Assembly (NCBI GenBank): GCA_965117015.1
Contig: OZ220747.1
Span: 1,426,001 to 1,490,000 of the forward strand
Reading direction: 5' to 3'
DNA length: 64,000 nucleotides
Source of the DNA: Aldehydirespirator sp965117015
GTDB lineage: Bacteria; Actinomycetota; Acidimicrobiia; Acidimicrobiales; Aldehydirespiratoraceae
Made by a program: the position numbers and the translations under genes
Notes under the pieces: model-generated
Told to the model about the DNA's origin: nothing
Databases searched by the model: none
The model's input: only the letters and a program-made list of their open reading frames with translations
Shown: positions 24,248 through 32,791 of the stretch, piece after piece
Layout: every line of letters begins with the position of its first letter
How positions within the stretch are numbered: the stretch's first letter is position 1

Positions 24248-25489
24248 CTAGCTCTTGGCCTGGCTGTGCATGTCCTGGATCAGCAGGGCCATGTCGCCCG
24301 CATGCGGGATCAGCTCGAGCCGGGCGTCGATCTCCGGTGGCGGGTAGATGCCCGGGTCTTCCAGGATCTCGGCGTCGATGTACGGCGTGGACGCTGAATT
24401 GGGGCTGGCGTAGAAGGTCCAGTTGGTCAGCGTGGCGCCGTTCTCGCCGTCGGTCAGGAAGTTGATCATGGCGTGGGCCGAGCAGATGTTGTCGGCGTTG
24501 TGGGGTATGGCCATGTTGTCGACCCAGCGGACCCCGCCCTCGGCCGGGATGGTGTAGACGTGGGTCTCGTAGGCGTCGGCCTCGTCGATGGACAAGGCGA
24601 AACCGCCGCTCCAGCCGTGGGCCACATCCACCTCGCCGTTGACGAGGTCGTCGCCGAAGGTGACCGAGTCGTACTTGAGCAGCCGGTCGTTGGTGGCCCT
24701 CAGCAGCTCGCCGGCTGCGCGCACGGCGTCCTCGTTCTGGTTGTTGATCACGTCCTCGATGCTGTAGCCGAGGTACTTGAGAGCCGCGGAGACCGTCTCG
24801 GGAGCGTCGTCGAGCATCGAGATGCTCCCCGGGACCAGCGCGGCGGTCTCGGGATCGAAGATCACCGCCCAGGTGGACTCGCCCAGAATGTCGAGCACCT
24901 CGTAGGTCATGCCGATGCCGGTGGTGCCCCACTGGTAGGCCACGCTGTACTTGTGCTCGGGGTCGAAGGGCGGGTTGTTGAACTCGGGCGCGATGTTGGC
25001 CGCGTTGGGTATGGCGTCGAAGTTCAACTCCAGCAGCAGCCCCTCGCGGCGCATCGTGTCGACCATGTAGTCCGACGGCACGACCAGGTCGAAGATGGCT
25101 GCTCCGGACTCGACCTTGGTGAGCATCTCCTCGTTGGACTCGTAGGTCGTGTACTCGACGTTGATGCCGGTCTCAGCCTCGAACGCGGCCAGCAGCTCGT
25201 CGTCGATGTACTCGGCCCAGTTGTAGAAGGCCAGGTCGCCGTCGGTCTCGCCGGCCGCGCAGGCCGCCGCTCCAGTCGCTTCTTCGACCGGGGCTTCCTC
25301 GGCCGGTGCGGGGGTTTCCGTCGTCTCCGGAGCCTGGGTCGTCTCGGGGGCCGCCGCGGGTTCGGCGGCCTCCTCATCATCGCCGCAGGCCGCGGCCAGT
25401 AGGCCGGCGGCGCCGACGATCGCTGCCACCAGGATGAGGCGGCTTCTGCGTGGCTGCCACCTTGGGGTGGCGCTTCTTGCTTTAGTCAT
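24248..25489 (-). CDS. Polyamine-type ABC transporter substrate-binding lipoprotein (PotD/PotF-like)
   Basis: 413 residues from ATG with GGGAGGA upstream. A lipoprotein signal ends in L-L-A-A-A-C-G-D-D-E (lipid-modified Cys near 36). A Pro/Glu/Thr-rich tether (about 40-75) precedes the binding domain beginning D-L-A-F-Y-N-W-A-E-Y-I-D-D, the typical opening of spermidine/putrescine binding proteins. V-P-S-D-Y-M-V and Y-Q-W-G-T-T-G-I-G also fit. It captures the substrate outside the membrane and passes it to the permeases encoded just upstream. It is the last gene of the potA-B-C-D operon. Confidence 0.88.
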   Translation of the reverse strand: MTKARSATPRWQPRRSRLILVAAIVGAAGLLAAACGDDEEAAEPAAAPETTQAPETTETPAPAEEAPVEEATGAAACAAGETDGDLAFYNWAEYIDDELLAAFEAETGINVEYTTYESNEEMLTKVESGAAIFDLVVPSDYMVDTMRREGLLLELNFDAIPNAANIAPEFNNPPFDPEHKYSVAYQWGTTGIGMTYEVLDILGESTWAVIFDPETAALVPGSISMLDDAPETVSAALKYLGYSIEDVINNQNEDAVRAAGELLRATNDRLLKYDSVTFGDDLVNGEVDVAHGWSGGFALSIDEADAYETHVYTIPAEGGVRWVDNMAIPHNADNICSAHAMINFLTDGENGATLTNWTFYASPNSASTPYIDAEILEDPGIYPPPEIDARLELIPHAGDMALLIQDMHSQAKS

Positions 25490-25539
25490 GGGTTCCTCCC
25501 CTCGAGAACTCCGTCATTGAGCCTAGCATCCGATAGGTA

Positions 25540-26394
25540 CTATAGAATTTGAGTCTGTTGCGATGCGCTGGCACGGCGTCGCTGCAGGGCGAGCGAGCCC
25601 AGCACCAGCGCGATCGACGCAGTGAGCATAAGCGTGGAGATGGCGTTCAACTCAGGCGTAACGCCCCGGCGGATGCTGCTGAACACATACACCGGCAACG
25701 TGGTCGAACCCGGACCGGCCACGAATGCGGAGATCACGACGTCGTCGAGCGACAGGGTCAGTGCCAGCAGCCCTCCGGCCGCGATGCCGGGCATGATCAG
25801 GGGCAGGGTGATCCTGCGGAACGTGCGCCAACCCGTTGCGTAGAGGTCGCGGGCGGCCTCCTCCAGCGTGCGGTCGAACTGGTCGAGCCTGGCCCGTACC
25901 ACCACGCACACGAACGAGATGTTGAACGCGATGTGCGACAGGGCCACGGTCGAGATGCCCAGTGTGAACCGCGGCCCGAACGAGTCGATGAACTTGAACG
26001 CCTCTGCGAAGAACACCAGCAGCATCACCGCCATGGTGATGTCGGGGATCACGATCGGCAGGTACACGGTGCCGTCGAGGGCGCGACGGCCCCTGAACCG
26101 GTAGCGGTCGAGGGCGAGGGCCACCGCGGTGCCCAGCACCACCGACACGACCGTGGAGACCAGCGCCACGATGAGCGACACCCTTATGGCCGAGGTGATC
26201 ACGTCGTTGCGCAGAGCCTCGCCGTACCACGCCAACGAGAAGCCGCCCCAGATGTTCACCCGGGCCGACGCGTTGAACGAGAAGACCACCAGCACGACGA
26301 TTGGCACGTACAGGAAGGCGAACACCGCCCAGGCCCACACGGCCAGCGCTCGCCGGGTGCGCCGCCCGAGACCGACTTCGACAGCGCCGCTCAC
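25540..26394 (-). CDS. potC: Polyamine-type ABC permease (PotC-like)
   Basis: 284 residues from GTG. Six hydrophobic segments and the ATPase-docking EAA loop, E-A-A-R-D-L-Y-A-T-G-W-R-T-F-R-R, near residue 185. The second-permease (PotC/PotI) identity follows from the order ATPase-permease-permease-binding protein and the N-terminal F-L-Y-V-P-I-V-V-L-V-V-F-S-F-N. The GTG start overlaps the stop of the preceding permease gene by four bases, indicating coupled translation. Confidence 0.9.
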   Translation of the reverse strand: MSGAVEVGLGRRTRRALAVWAWAVFAFLYVPIVVLVVFSFNASARVNIWGGFSLAWYGEALRNDVITSAIRVSLIVALVSTVVSVVLGTAVALALDRYRFRGRRALDGTVYLPIVIPDITMAVMLLVFFAEAFKFIDSFGPRFTLGISTVALSHIAFNISFVCVVVRARLDQFDRTLEEAARDLYATGWRTFRRITLPLIMPGIAAGGLLALTLSLDDVVISAFVAGPGSTTLPVYVFSSIRRGVTPELNAISTLMLTASIALVLGSLALQRRRASASQQTQIL

Positions 26395-27356
26395 GACGCC
26401 ACCGCCGCGGGTTCGGACTCATCCGGGGCGCGGGTTCGCCTTCGAACGCCACGCCGGCCTTCGTCCTCCGCGCCGCTGCCGGATCGCTGGTTCAGCGCGA
26501 CGGCCACCAGCATGGCCACGATCAGCAGCACGCTGAGGGACGCTCCGAGGGGCCAGTTGCGGGCGTCGCGGAACTGGCGGGCGATGTATGAGCCGACCAG
26601 CAGGGTCTTGGCCCCGCCCAGGATGTCGGGGACCACGTAGGAGCCGAAGCTGGGAACGAACACCAGCACGCAGCCGGCCACGATCCCCGACCTGGTGAGG
26701 GGCAGCGTGACCTTCCAGAACGCTTTGGCGCCGCTGGCGTACAGGTCCCGGGCCGCCTCGGTGAGGCTCCAGTCCATGCGCTCCAGCGCCACGTACAGGG
26801 GCAGCACCATGAACGTGAGGAAGCTGTAGACCATCCCGATCGTCACCGCGGTGGGGGTGAACAGGATCCGGAAGGTCCCGAAGCCCAGGCTCTCGCTGAG
26901 CGCGGAGGCGGGCCCGTTGGACCCCAGCAGGAAGCGGATGGCGAAGACCCTCACCAGCGCGTTGGTCCAGAACGGGATCATCACCATCACCAGCAGCACG
27001 GCCCGCACATGGCGCGGCCGGGTGGCGATGTAGTACGCGAAGGGATACCCCACCGCCACGCACAGGACAGTGGTGAGCGTGGCCAGCCACGCCGACCGTC
27101 CGATGATCCCCACGATGATGTCGTCGCCGAGGGCCCGGTAGGACTCGACGTTCCAGCCACTCAGCGACGTCCGGCCGGTGGAGGTGCGGGTGGCGAAGGA
27201 GTAGACCGAGATCAGGCCGAGCGGGACGACGAAGAAGATCAGCAGGTAGAGGGCTCCGGGCGAGGCCAGCAGCATCCCCTGGCGGCGCCGGGCCCGCGCC
27301 GCGGCCTCCTCCCCGCCCACTCCGGCGGTTGGTGACGACCGGCCGGCGCGCTCCAT
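26391..27356 (-). CDS. potB: Polyamine-type ABC permease (PotB-like)
   Basis: 321 residues from ATG. About 30 polar N-terminal residues precede six membrane segments; the first contains Y-L-L-I-F-F-V-V-P-L-G-L-I. The EAA loop reads E-A-A-R-D-L-Y-A-S-G-A-K-A-F-W-K. The C-terminal 40 residues are basic and acidic, longer than usual. It starts five bases after the ATPase stop and overlaps potC by four, so the four genes form one operon. Confidence 0.9.
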   Translation of the reverse strand: MERAGRSSPTAGVGGEEAAARARRRQGMLLASPGALYLLIFFVVPLGLISVYSFATRTSTGRTSLSGWNVESYRALGDDIIVGIIGRSAWLATLTTVLCVAVGYPFAYYIATRPRHVRAVLLVMVMIPFWTNALVRVFAIRFLLGSNGPASALSESLGFGTFRILFTPTAVTIGMVYSFLTFMVLPLYVALERMDWSLTEAARDLYASGAKAFWKVTLPLTRSGIVAGCVLVFVPSFGSYVVPDILGGAKTLLVGSYIARQFRDARNWPLGASLSVLLIVAMLVAVALNQRSGSGAEDEGRRGVRRRTRAPDESEPAAVAS

Positions 27357-27361
27357 CGGCG

Positions 27362-28429
27362 TCAGTCCGCGACCACCGCGGCCGCGCCGCGGTCCCAGGC
27401 GACGGTCACCGCGTCGCCGGCGGCGAACGGCTCCCCGACCTCGCCCTCGACCCGGACCTCGATGGAGACCGGGCCCGCGGCCACCTCGTACACCACGGCG
27501 TGGCCGAGATAGGTGATGTCGCGCACTTCGCCGTCGAGGCTGGAGCCCTCGGCTGCTGCCGTGCCACGCGGCTGTAGGCGGACCCGCTCAGGCCGCAGGC
27601 TGACCGCCACCCGCGAGCCCTCGGGCGTCGAGGTCTCAGCTTCAATAGAGGCGCCGCTGTCCAGGCGCACTGTGGTGGCCGACTCCACCGAGGCTTCGAG
27701 GATGTTTGTCCGGCCGATGAAGTCGGCCACGAAGCGGCTGGCCGGACGGTCGTAGATCTCCCGGGGAGTGCCGACCTGGAGCAGGCGGCCTTCGGACATG
27801 ACCCCGATCCGCTCGCTCATGGCGAGGGCTTCCTCCTGGTCGTGGGTGACGAACACGAAGGTGATGCCGACCTCTCGCTGAAGCGCCTTGAGTTCCTGTT
27901 GCATCTCCTGTCGCAGCTTGAGGTCCAGCGCCCCGAGCGGCTCGTCCAGCAGCAGCACCTTGGGCTGGTTGACCAGCGCCCGGGCCAGCGCCACCCGCTG
28001 CTGCTGGCCGCCGGAGAGCTGGTTGGGCCTGCGATCTTCCATACCGGCCAGCCGTACCATCCCGGTGGCTTCAGCCACCCGCTGGCTGCGCTCGGGATCC
28101 TTGACCCTGCGCATTCTCAGCCCGAACTCGATGTTCTGGCGGACCGTCATGTGAGGGAAGAGGGCGTAGGCCTGGAACACGGTGTTGACCGGCCTGCGGT
28201 CCGGCGGCGCCATGCCGACTTCCTCACCGAAGATGCGTAGGCTCCCCTCGGTGGGCAGATCGAGTCCGGCGATCATGCGCAGCGTGGTGGTCTTGCCGCA
28301 TCCCGACGGGCCGAGCAGGGCGAAGAACTCCCCGTCACCGATGGCCAGGTCGACGTTGTCGACCGCCACGACCTCGCCGAAGCGCTTGGTGACGCCGCTT
28401 ATCTCTACCGCTGCTGCCGGTTCGGTCAT
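27362..28429 (-). CDS. potA: Polyamine-type ABC ATPase (PotA-like)
   Basis: 355 residues from ATG. Walker A L-G-P-S-G-C-G-K-T-T, Q-loop F-Q-A-Y-A-L-F-P-H-M, signature L-S-G-G-Q-Q-Q-R, Walker B L-L-L-D-E-P-L-G-A-L-D and switch H F-V-T-H-D-Q-E-E-A. The C-terminal 110 residues form a TOBE-type regulatory domain (V-S-L-R-P-E-R-V). It powers the importer encoded by the next three genes. Candidate substrates are putrescine or spermidine, but related systems carry other cations. Confidence 0.92.
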   Translation of the reverse strand: MTEPAAAVEISGVTKRFGEVVAVDNVDLAIGDGEFFALLGPSGCGKTTTLRMIAGLDLPTEGSLRIFGEEVGMAPPDRRPVNTVFQAYALFPHMTVRQNIEFGLRMRRVKDPERSQRVAEATGMVRLAGMEDRRPNQLSGGQQQRVALARALVNQPKVLLLDEPLGALDLKLRQEMQQELKALQREVGITFVFVTHDQEEALAMSERIGVMSEGRLLQVGTPREIYDRPASRFVADFIGRTNILEASVESATTVRLDSGASIEAETSTPEGSRVAVSLRPERVRLQPRGTAAAEGSSLDGEVRDITYLGHAVVYEVAAGPVSIEVRVEGEVGEPFAAGDAVTVAWDRGAAAVVAD

Positions 28430-28498
28430 GGGTGCCCTCCCAGGTGGGCATTATTGCCGCGTCGGAGATTGCTCGTCGCCATCGACCCGGCTGTCCGA

Positions 28499-29362
28499 TC
28501 AGTCGATCGCGAGGGCGTCCGCCAACTCGGCCACCGCTGGCTGGTCGTGATCGCTGGACCAGATGAGGGCCAGTTTGGCCTCGTCTATGTCGACGATCGG
28601 GATGGATACAACACCGGGCCGCCGGTACTGCTCGCTCACCGTCTTGGCCGTAATGGCGATGCCCCGGCCCAGCGCGACCAGGTCCATGAGTTGCTCCGCC
28701 GACGTGGGCGCCGGTTGGACCGTACTTGGTGCGGAGCCGTCCGGCCGGGGGTTGACGAGCCAGAAGTCTCGACTGAAGTTGGAGTCGAGGACGGGGTCTC
28801 CGGCGATGTCGTCGATGCTGATCTGGGATCGATTCGAAAGGCGATGGCCGGGCGGCAGCACCGCGACCCTGGGTTCGGAGTGCAGCAGCCGGGATGTCAC
28901 CCCGGGCTCGGAGTGCGGCAGGTGGATGATGGCTGCGTTGACGGATGCGTTGCGGAGGTGGGTGAACGGCTCGGACCAGTCGATGCGCACCAGGTTGATC
29001 TCCAGGCGGGGCTCGGCTGACGAGGCCGCCGTCACCAATCGGGATTTGATGGCGTGGGGGGTGCCCGCCACGCAGGCGATCTTCAACTCGGCGGGTTCGG
29101 TCGCCCGGCGGGTTCGGGCCACGGCAGCATCGGCGTGCTCAAGGAGGGTCCGGGCCTCCTTGAGGAACACGCGGCCCGACGCGGTGAGCGTGACTCCTCT
29201 GCGTGAACGGTCCAGGAGCTGGCAGCCGATCTGCTTCTCGAAACGCTTGATTTGCTGGCTGAGCGCGGGTTGGGAGATCAGCAATCGATCGGCGGCGCGC
29301 CCGAAGTGACGGACCTCTGCGACGGTGACGAAGTATCGGACCGCCCGAAGGGACAGATCCAT
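28499..29362 (-). CDS. LysR-family transcriptional regulator
   Basis: 287 residues from ATG. The N-terminal winged helix-turn-helix is typical: L-R-A-V-R-Y-F-V-T-V-A-E then H-F-G-R-A-A-D-R-L and S-Q-P-A-L-S-Q-Q-I. The remaining 200 residues are the effector-binding domain. It is transcribed away from the NMT1-like/Rieske operon, with 154 bases between starts, so it is the likely regulator of that operon. A TGTGA-N5-TCACA palindrome lies just outside its start. Confidence 0.92.
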   Translation of the reverse strand: MDLSLRAVRYFVTVAEVRHFGRAADRLLISQPALSQQIKRFEKQIGCQLLDRSRRGVTLTASGRVFLKEARTLLEHADAAVARTRRATEPAELKIACVAGTPHAIKSRLVTAASSAEPRLEINLVRIDWSEPFTHLRNASVNAAIIHLPHSEPGVTSRLLHSEPRVAVLPPGHRLSNRSQISIDDIAGDPVLDSNFSRDFWLVNPRPDGSAPSTVQPAPTSAEQLMDLVALGRGIAITAKTVSEQYRRPGVVSIPIVDIDEAKLALIWSSDHDQPAVAELADALAID

Positions 29363-29364
29363 AA

Positions 29365-29379
29365 TGTGAGATTATCACA
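29365..29379. promoter_or_regulatory. Candidate LysR-type operator
   Basis: TGTGAGATTATCACA is a perfect inverted repeat (5-base arms, 5-base spacer) of the T-N11-A class used by LysR regulators. It begins three bases upstream of the LysR start codon in the divergent region, so it would serve autoregulation and activation of the operon starting at 29517. Binding is inferred. Confidence 0.55.
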
Positions 29380-29516
29380 GGCTCGCAAACTGGTCTTGGA
29401 CAAGAACGGATCGACCGGCGTACGTTCGGCTCGTCACGAGCTAGGCGGTGAGGGGGACCGGCTACCGGCTCCTCTCACCTCTGGATGTTCATCAGCGCAG
29501 AGACGGGGGGATAGTC

Positions 29517-30581
29517 GTGACACGATCAAGTCAAATCTCCAGGAGGAACTTCTTGTGGGGGTCGGCGCTCACCGGAGTTGCGGTGAGTTCGCCGGCACTG
29601 CTCGCGGCCTGCAGCGGGACCCCGGGCGAGAGCGCGGCCCCGCCACCAGACCTGCCCGATGTCCGCTTCCAGTTCGACTGGATCAAGAACGTTCAGTTCG
29701 CCGGACACTACGTCGCCGCCGACCAGGGTTACTTCGCGGCTGAGGGCATCGAAGCGATGCTGGTTCAGGGCGGGGGCGGAATCCGCACTGAGGTGACCAT
29801 CAACGGGCCCGGCATCGAGATGGGGGCCAGTGCGTTCCTGTCGCGCACGGTCGACGCCATGGCGGCCGGGGCCGACCTGGTGGTGCTGGGTGCTGCGTTG
29901 CAGCAGTCGCCCATCGGGTTCATATACATGCCCGACAATCCGATCAACACCATTGAGGATCTCGTCGGCAAGCGGATCGGCTTGCAGGGCGAGGCCGGTA
30001 TCACCGACGTCAACACGCTGTTTGCGATCAACGGCATCCAGCCCGACTTCGAGAACGTCCCGGTGGGATTCGATCCCAGCGCAGTGGTCGAGGGCGAGGT
30101 GGACGCCTACTACGCGTTCTTGACCAACCAGCCGCTGGCACTGGTGTCCCAGGGCATCGACCACGGCGTCGTGAGCCTGGGCGATCTGGGCTGGACGCGG
30201 TACGGACGGCTCTGGGTCACTACCAGGACATATCTAGCCGAGAACCGGGACCTCGTCGTCGGCTACATGCGGGCCGGCATCAAGGGCTGGGAGCACGCTT
30301 TCGCTGACAACGCCCTCGCAGTGGACCTGACCGTCAACACCTACGGTGTCGACCTCGGTCTCGACGCCCAGAGAGAGGCGGCTCAGCTGGTTGCCCAGGC
30401 AGGGTTCATGAAGAGCGATACGACCGCGGCCAGAGGGCTGTTCTGGTTGGACGAGGCCACCATCGAGGGCGAGTACGAGGGCCTGCGAGTGGCCGGTCGG
30501 GAGAATCTGCCGGCCATTGACGACCTCTGGGACCGGAGCGTCCTCGAAGAGGTCTATGGCGGGGCTACTTCGCTGTACTGA
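29517..30581 (+). CDS. NMT1/THI5-like ABC substrate-binding lipoprotein
   Basis: 354 residues from the GTG at 29517, which has a GGGGGG ribosome-binding site. The signal carries a twin-arginine-like S-R-R-N-F-L-W-G and a lipobox L-L-A-A-C, so export may be by Tat followed by lipidation. The mature part starts R-F-Q-F-D-W-I-K-N-V-Q-F-A-G-H-Y-V-A, the hallmark of NMT1/THI5-type binding proteins (pyrimidine precursors, riboflavin-like or aromatic ligands). It opens an operon with a Rieske oxygenase and its own ATPase and permease, so the ligand is probably the compound those enzymes process. Confidence 0.87.
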   Translation: MTRSSQISRRNFLWGSALTGVAVSSPALLAACSGTPGESAAPPPDLPDVRFQFDWIKNVQFAGHYVAADQGYFAAEGIEAMLVQGGGGIRTEVTINGPGIEMGASAFLSRTVDAMAAGADLVVLGAALQQSPIGFIYMPDNPINTIEDLVGKRIGLQGEAGITDVNTLFAINGIQPDFENVPVGFDPSAVVEGEVDAYYAFLTNQPLALVSQGIDHGVVSLGDLGWTRYGRLWVTTRTYLAENRDLVVGYMRAGIKGWEHAFADNALAVDLTVNTYGVDLGLDAQREAAQLVAQAGFMKSDTTAARGLFWLDEATIEGEYEGLRVAGRENLPAIDDLWDRSVLEEVYGGATSLY

Positions 30582-30642
30582 GGCGTAGCGTCTCCTCGAC
30601 CAATTTGAGCGGACCCGTATTGCGGGATTCGAACGGAGGCTT

Positions 30643-31677
30643 GTGAGCGACACGCTGCTGGACGCGGCCGGCGAGACCGCGCTGTACGAATCCTTCCGAC
30701 GCTTCTGGCTACCGGTTGCGTACTCCCGCGACCTCCAGGGCGACCTGATGGCCGTGCGGGTCTGCGACAACGACCTGGTGCTGGCCCGCCTCGGCGGCAG
30801 GGCTCGGGCTTTCGCCGACCTGTGCCCCCACCGGGGCGCCCGCTTGTCGCTCGGCTGGCTCGAGCAGGACTCGTTGCGCTGCGCCTATCACGGTTGGCTG
30901 TACGACTGCGGTGGCATGTGCATTCAGATCCCCGGCAGCGAGGACCAGCCCATTCCCTCCCGCGCCCGGCTGCGGAGCTACCGCTGCGAGGAGGCCGGGG
31001 GCTTGGTGTGGGTCTGCCTCGAGGACCGCCCCCACTTCGGCATCCCGACGTTCCCCGAGTACGACGACCCCGCGTACCGGATCGTGCCCATTCCGGCCAT
31101 CGACTGGAACGCGGGCGCGGCCCGGCGCATCGAGAACTTCGTAGACCTGGCTCACATTCCGTGGGTGCACGACGGCCAACTTGGCAGCCGCCACCGGCCG
31201 GAACTTCCGAGACATGACCTCCAGCGCGACGGCGACAACATTCACATGTGGGGTTCCTTCGCAGAGGTGCCCAGCATCAAGACCCGTTCATCGGAGCTGG
31301 CCGCCAGCGATCCCTCGCTCACGTCGAGCCACCATTGGCGGGTTTACATGCCGCTCACCGTCTGGTGGCAGCAGAGCCTTCCCGATGATCGGTACTTCGG
31401 CCTGCTGGTCGCGGCGCTGCCGGTCTCCGCGGGTATGACCCGTACGTTCATGATGAACTTCCGCAACTTCGCCCACGACGAGCCCGACGAGCCCTTCTGC
31501 CAGTTCCAGGTCGAGATCGCCGAGCGCGACCGGGCCGTCGTGGAGTCCCAGCGCCCGGAGGAGTTGCCCACGGACCTCACCGCGGAGCTCCACACCCGGG
31601 CGGCCGACAAGATGTCAATCGAGTACCGGCGGTGGCTGGTCGAGCTGGCCCGGGGGCTGGCTCCGTCACCGGCGTGA
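30643..31677 (+). CDS. Rieske non-haem iron oxygenase, large subunit type
   Basis: 344 residues from GTG with GGAGG upstream. The Rieske cluster ligands are in C-P-H-R-G-A (near residue 62) and C-A-Y-H-G-W (near 85). The mononuclear-iron segment E-N-F-V-D-L-A-H-I-P-W-V-H lies near 165. The length and lack of a small subunit gene fit the VanA/CarAa/DdmC-like group of demethylases and monooxygenases. No reductase or ferredoxin gene is in the operon, so electrons must come from elsewhere. Confidence 0.9.
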   Translation: MSDTLLDAAGETALYESFRRFWLPVAYSRDLQGDLMAVRVCDNDLVLARLGGRARAFADLCPHRGARLSLGWLEQDSLRCAYHGWLYDCGGMCIQIPGSEDQPIPSRARLRSYRCEEAGGLVWVCLEDRPHFGIPTFPEYDDPAYRIVPIPAIDWNAGAARRIENFVDLAHIPWVHDGQLGSRHRPELPRHDLQRDGDNIHMWGSFAEVPSIKTRSSELAASDPSLTSSHHWRVYMPLTVWWQQSLPDDRYFGLLVAALPVSAGMTRTFMMNFRNFAHDEPDEPFCQFQVEIAERDRAVVESQRPEELPTDLTAELHTRAADKMSIEYRRWLVELARGLAPSPA

Positions 31678-31708
31678 CCGTCCCCGCACCTAGGAGAGGC
31701 GCAAGCCC

Positions 31709-32731
31709 ATGAGCAACGAAGGAACCAAGTCACTCGTGCAACTCGGGCACAGTTCGCTCGAACTGTCCCGGGTGGGCCTGGGTGGTTGGGCGATCGGCGG
31801 AGGGGGCTACCGGTTCGGCTGGGGCCCTCAGGACGACGATGACTCGATTCGCGCCATGCATGCCGCAGCCGAGTCCGGCGTCAACTGGATCGACACCGCC
31901 CCCGTGTACGGGCGGGGCCGCTCCGAGGAGGTCATCGGGCGATTCCTGCGCGAATGCCCCGAGGACGACCGGCCGATGGTCTTCACCAAGTGCGGGATCG
32001 TCTGGGATCCGGACGATCCCACCCAGTCCACCCGCACCCTGCATCCCGACTCGATCCGCACCGAGTGCGACAACTCGCTGAGACGTTTGGGCGTTGACCG
32101 CGTCGACCTCTATCAGTTCCATCAGCCGGACCAGGTGGGAACGCCTGTGGAGGATTCGTGGGCCGCCCTGCTCGAGCTGGTGGATGCGGGCAAGGTCCGG
32201 GCCGCGGGGGTTTCCAACTTTGAGGACGATCTGCTGGAAGGCTGCTTCCTGGGTGGCCGGCTCGCCTCGGTGCAGTCGCCGATGTCGCTGATCGACCGCG
32301 ACATCGGCGCCACGATCGTGCCATGGGCCGCTATGCGCGGCGTCGGCGTGCTGGTGTACAGCCCGATGGCCTCGGGGCTGCTCACGGACTCCTTTGCGGC
32401 CGGGAGGGTCGCGACCCTTCCCGACGACGACTGGCGCAGCCGCGATCCGCGGTTCCAGGAGCCGCAATTGGGCCGGAACCTCGCGCTGCGCGATTCGCTG
32501 AGCGAGATTGCTGCTCGGCACGGAGCCACCGCGTCTGCGGTTGCTGTTGCCTGGACGCTCGCCTGGTCGGGTGTCACAGCCGCGATCGTCGGTGCCCGGC
32601 GACCCGAGCAGGTCGCCGGCTGGGCCGGGGCCGCGGGCCTTGAGTTGACCGACGAGGATCTTGCCGACATCGAGGCGGCCGTCGGCCTGTCCGGGGCGGG
32701 ATCCGGGCCGGCCCGCCCGGACCGCCGGTGA
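31709..32731 (+). CDS. Aldo/keto reductase
   Basis: 340 residues from ATG with AGGAGAGG upstream. The catalytic tetrad is visible: D and Y in W-I-D-T-A-P-V-Y-G-R-G, K in V-F-T-K-C-G, and H in L-Y-Q-F-H-Q-P-D. NADPH-binding elements near the C-terminus read A-I-V-G-A-R-R-P-E-Q. The substrate is unknown. It probably reduces or oxidises a product of the Rieske oxygenase encoded 31 bases upstream. Confidence 0.9.
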   Translation: MSNEGTKSLVQLGHSSLELSRVGLGGWAIGGGGYRFGWGPQDDDDSIRAMHAAAESGVNWIDTAPVYGRGRSEEVIGRFLRECPEDDRPMVFTKCGIVWDPDDPTQSTRTLHPDSIRTECDNSLRRLGVDRVDLYQFHQPDQVGTPVEDSWAALLELVDAGKVRAAGVSNFEDDLLEGCFLGGRLASVQSPMSLIDRDIGATIVPWAAMRGVGVLVYSPMASGLLTDSFAAGRVATLPDDDWRSRDPRFQEPQLGRNLALRDSLSEIAARHGATASAVAVAWTLAWSGVTAAIVGARRPEQVAGWAGAAGLELTDEDLADIEAAVGLSGAGSGPARPDRR

Positions 32732-32791
32732 GGGGTCCAGAGTGAGAGCAAGCCCGCACACGAATTGCCGCAACCGCCGGGGAGGCATCTC

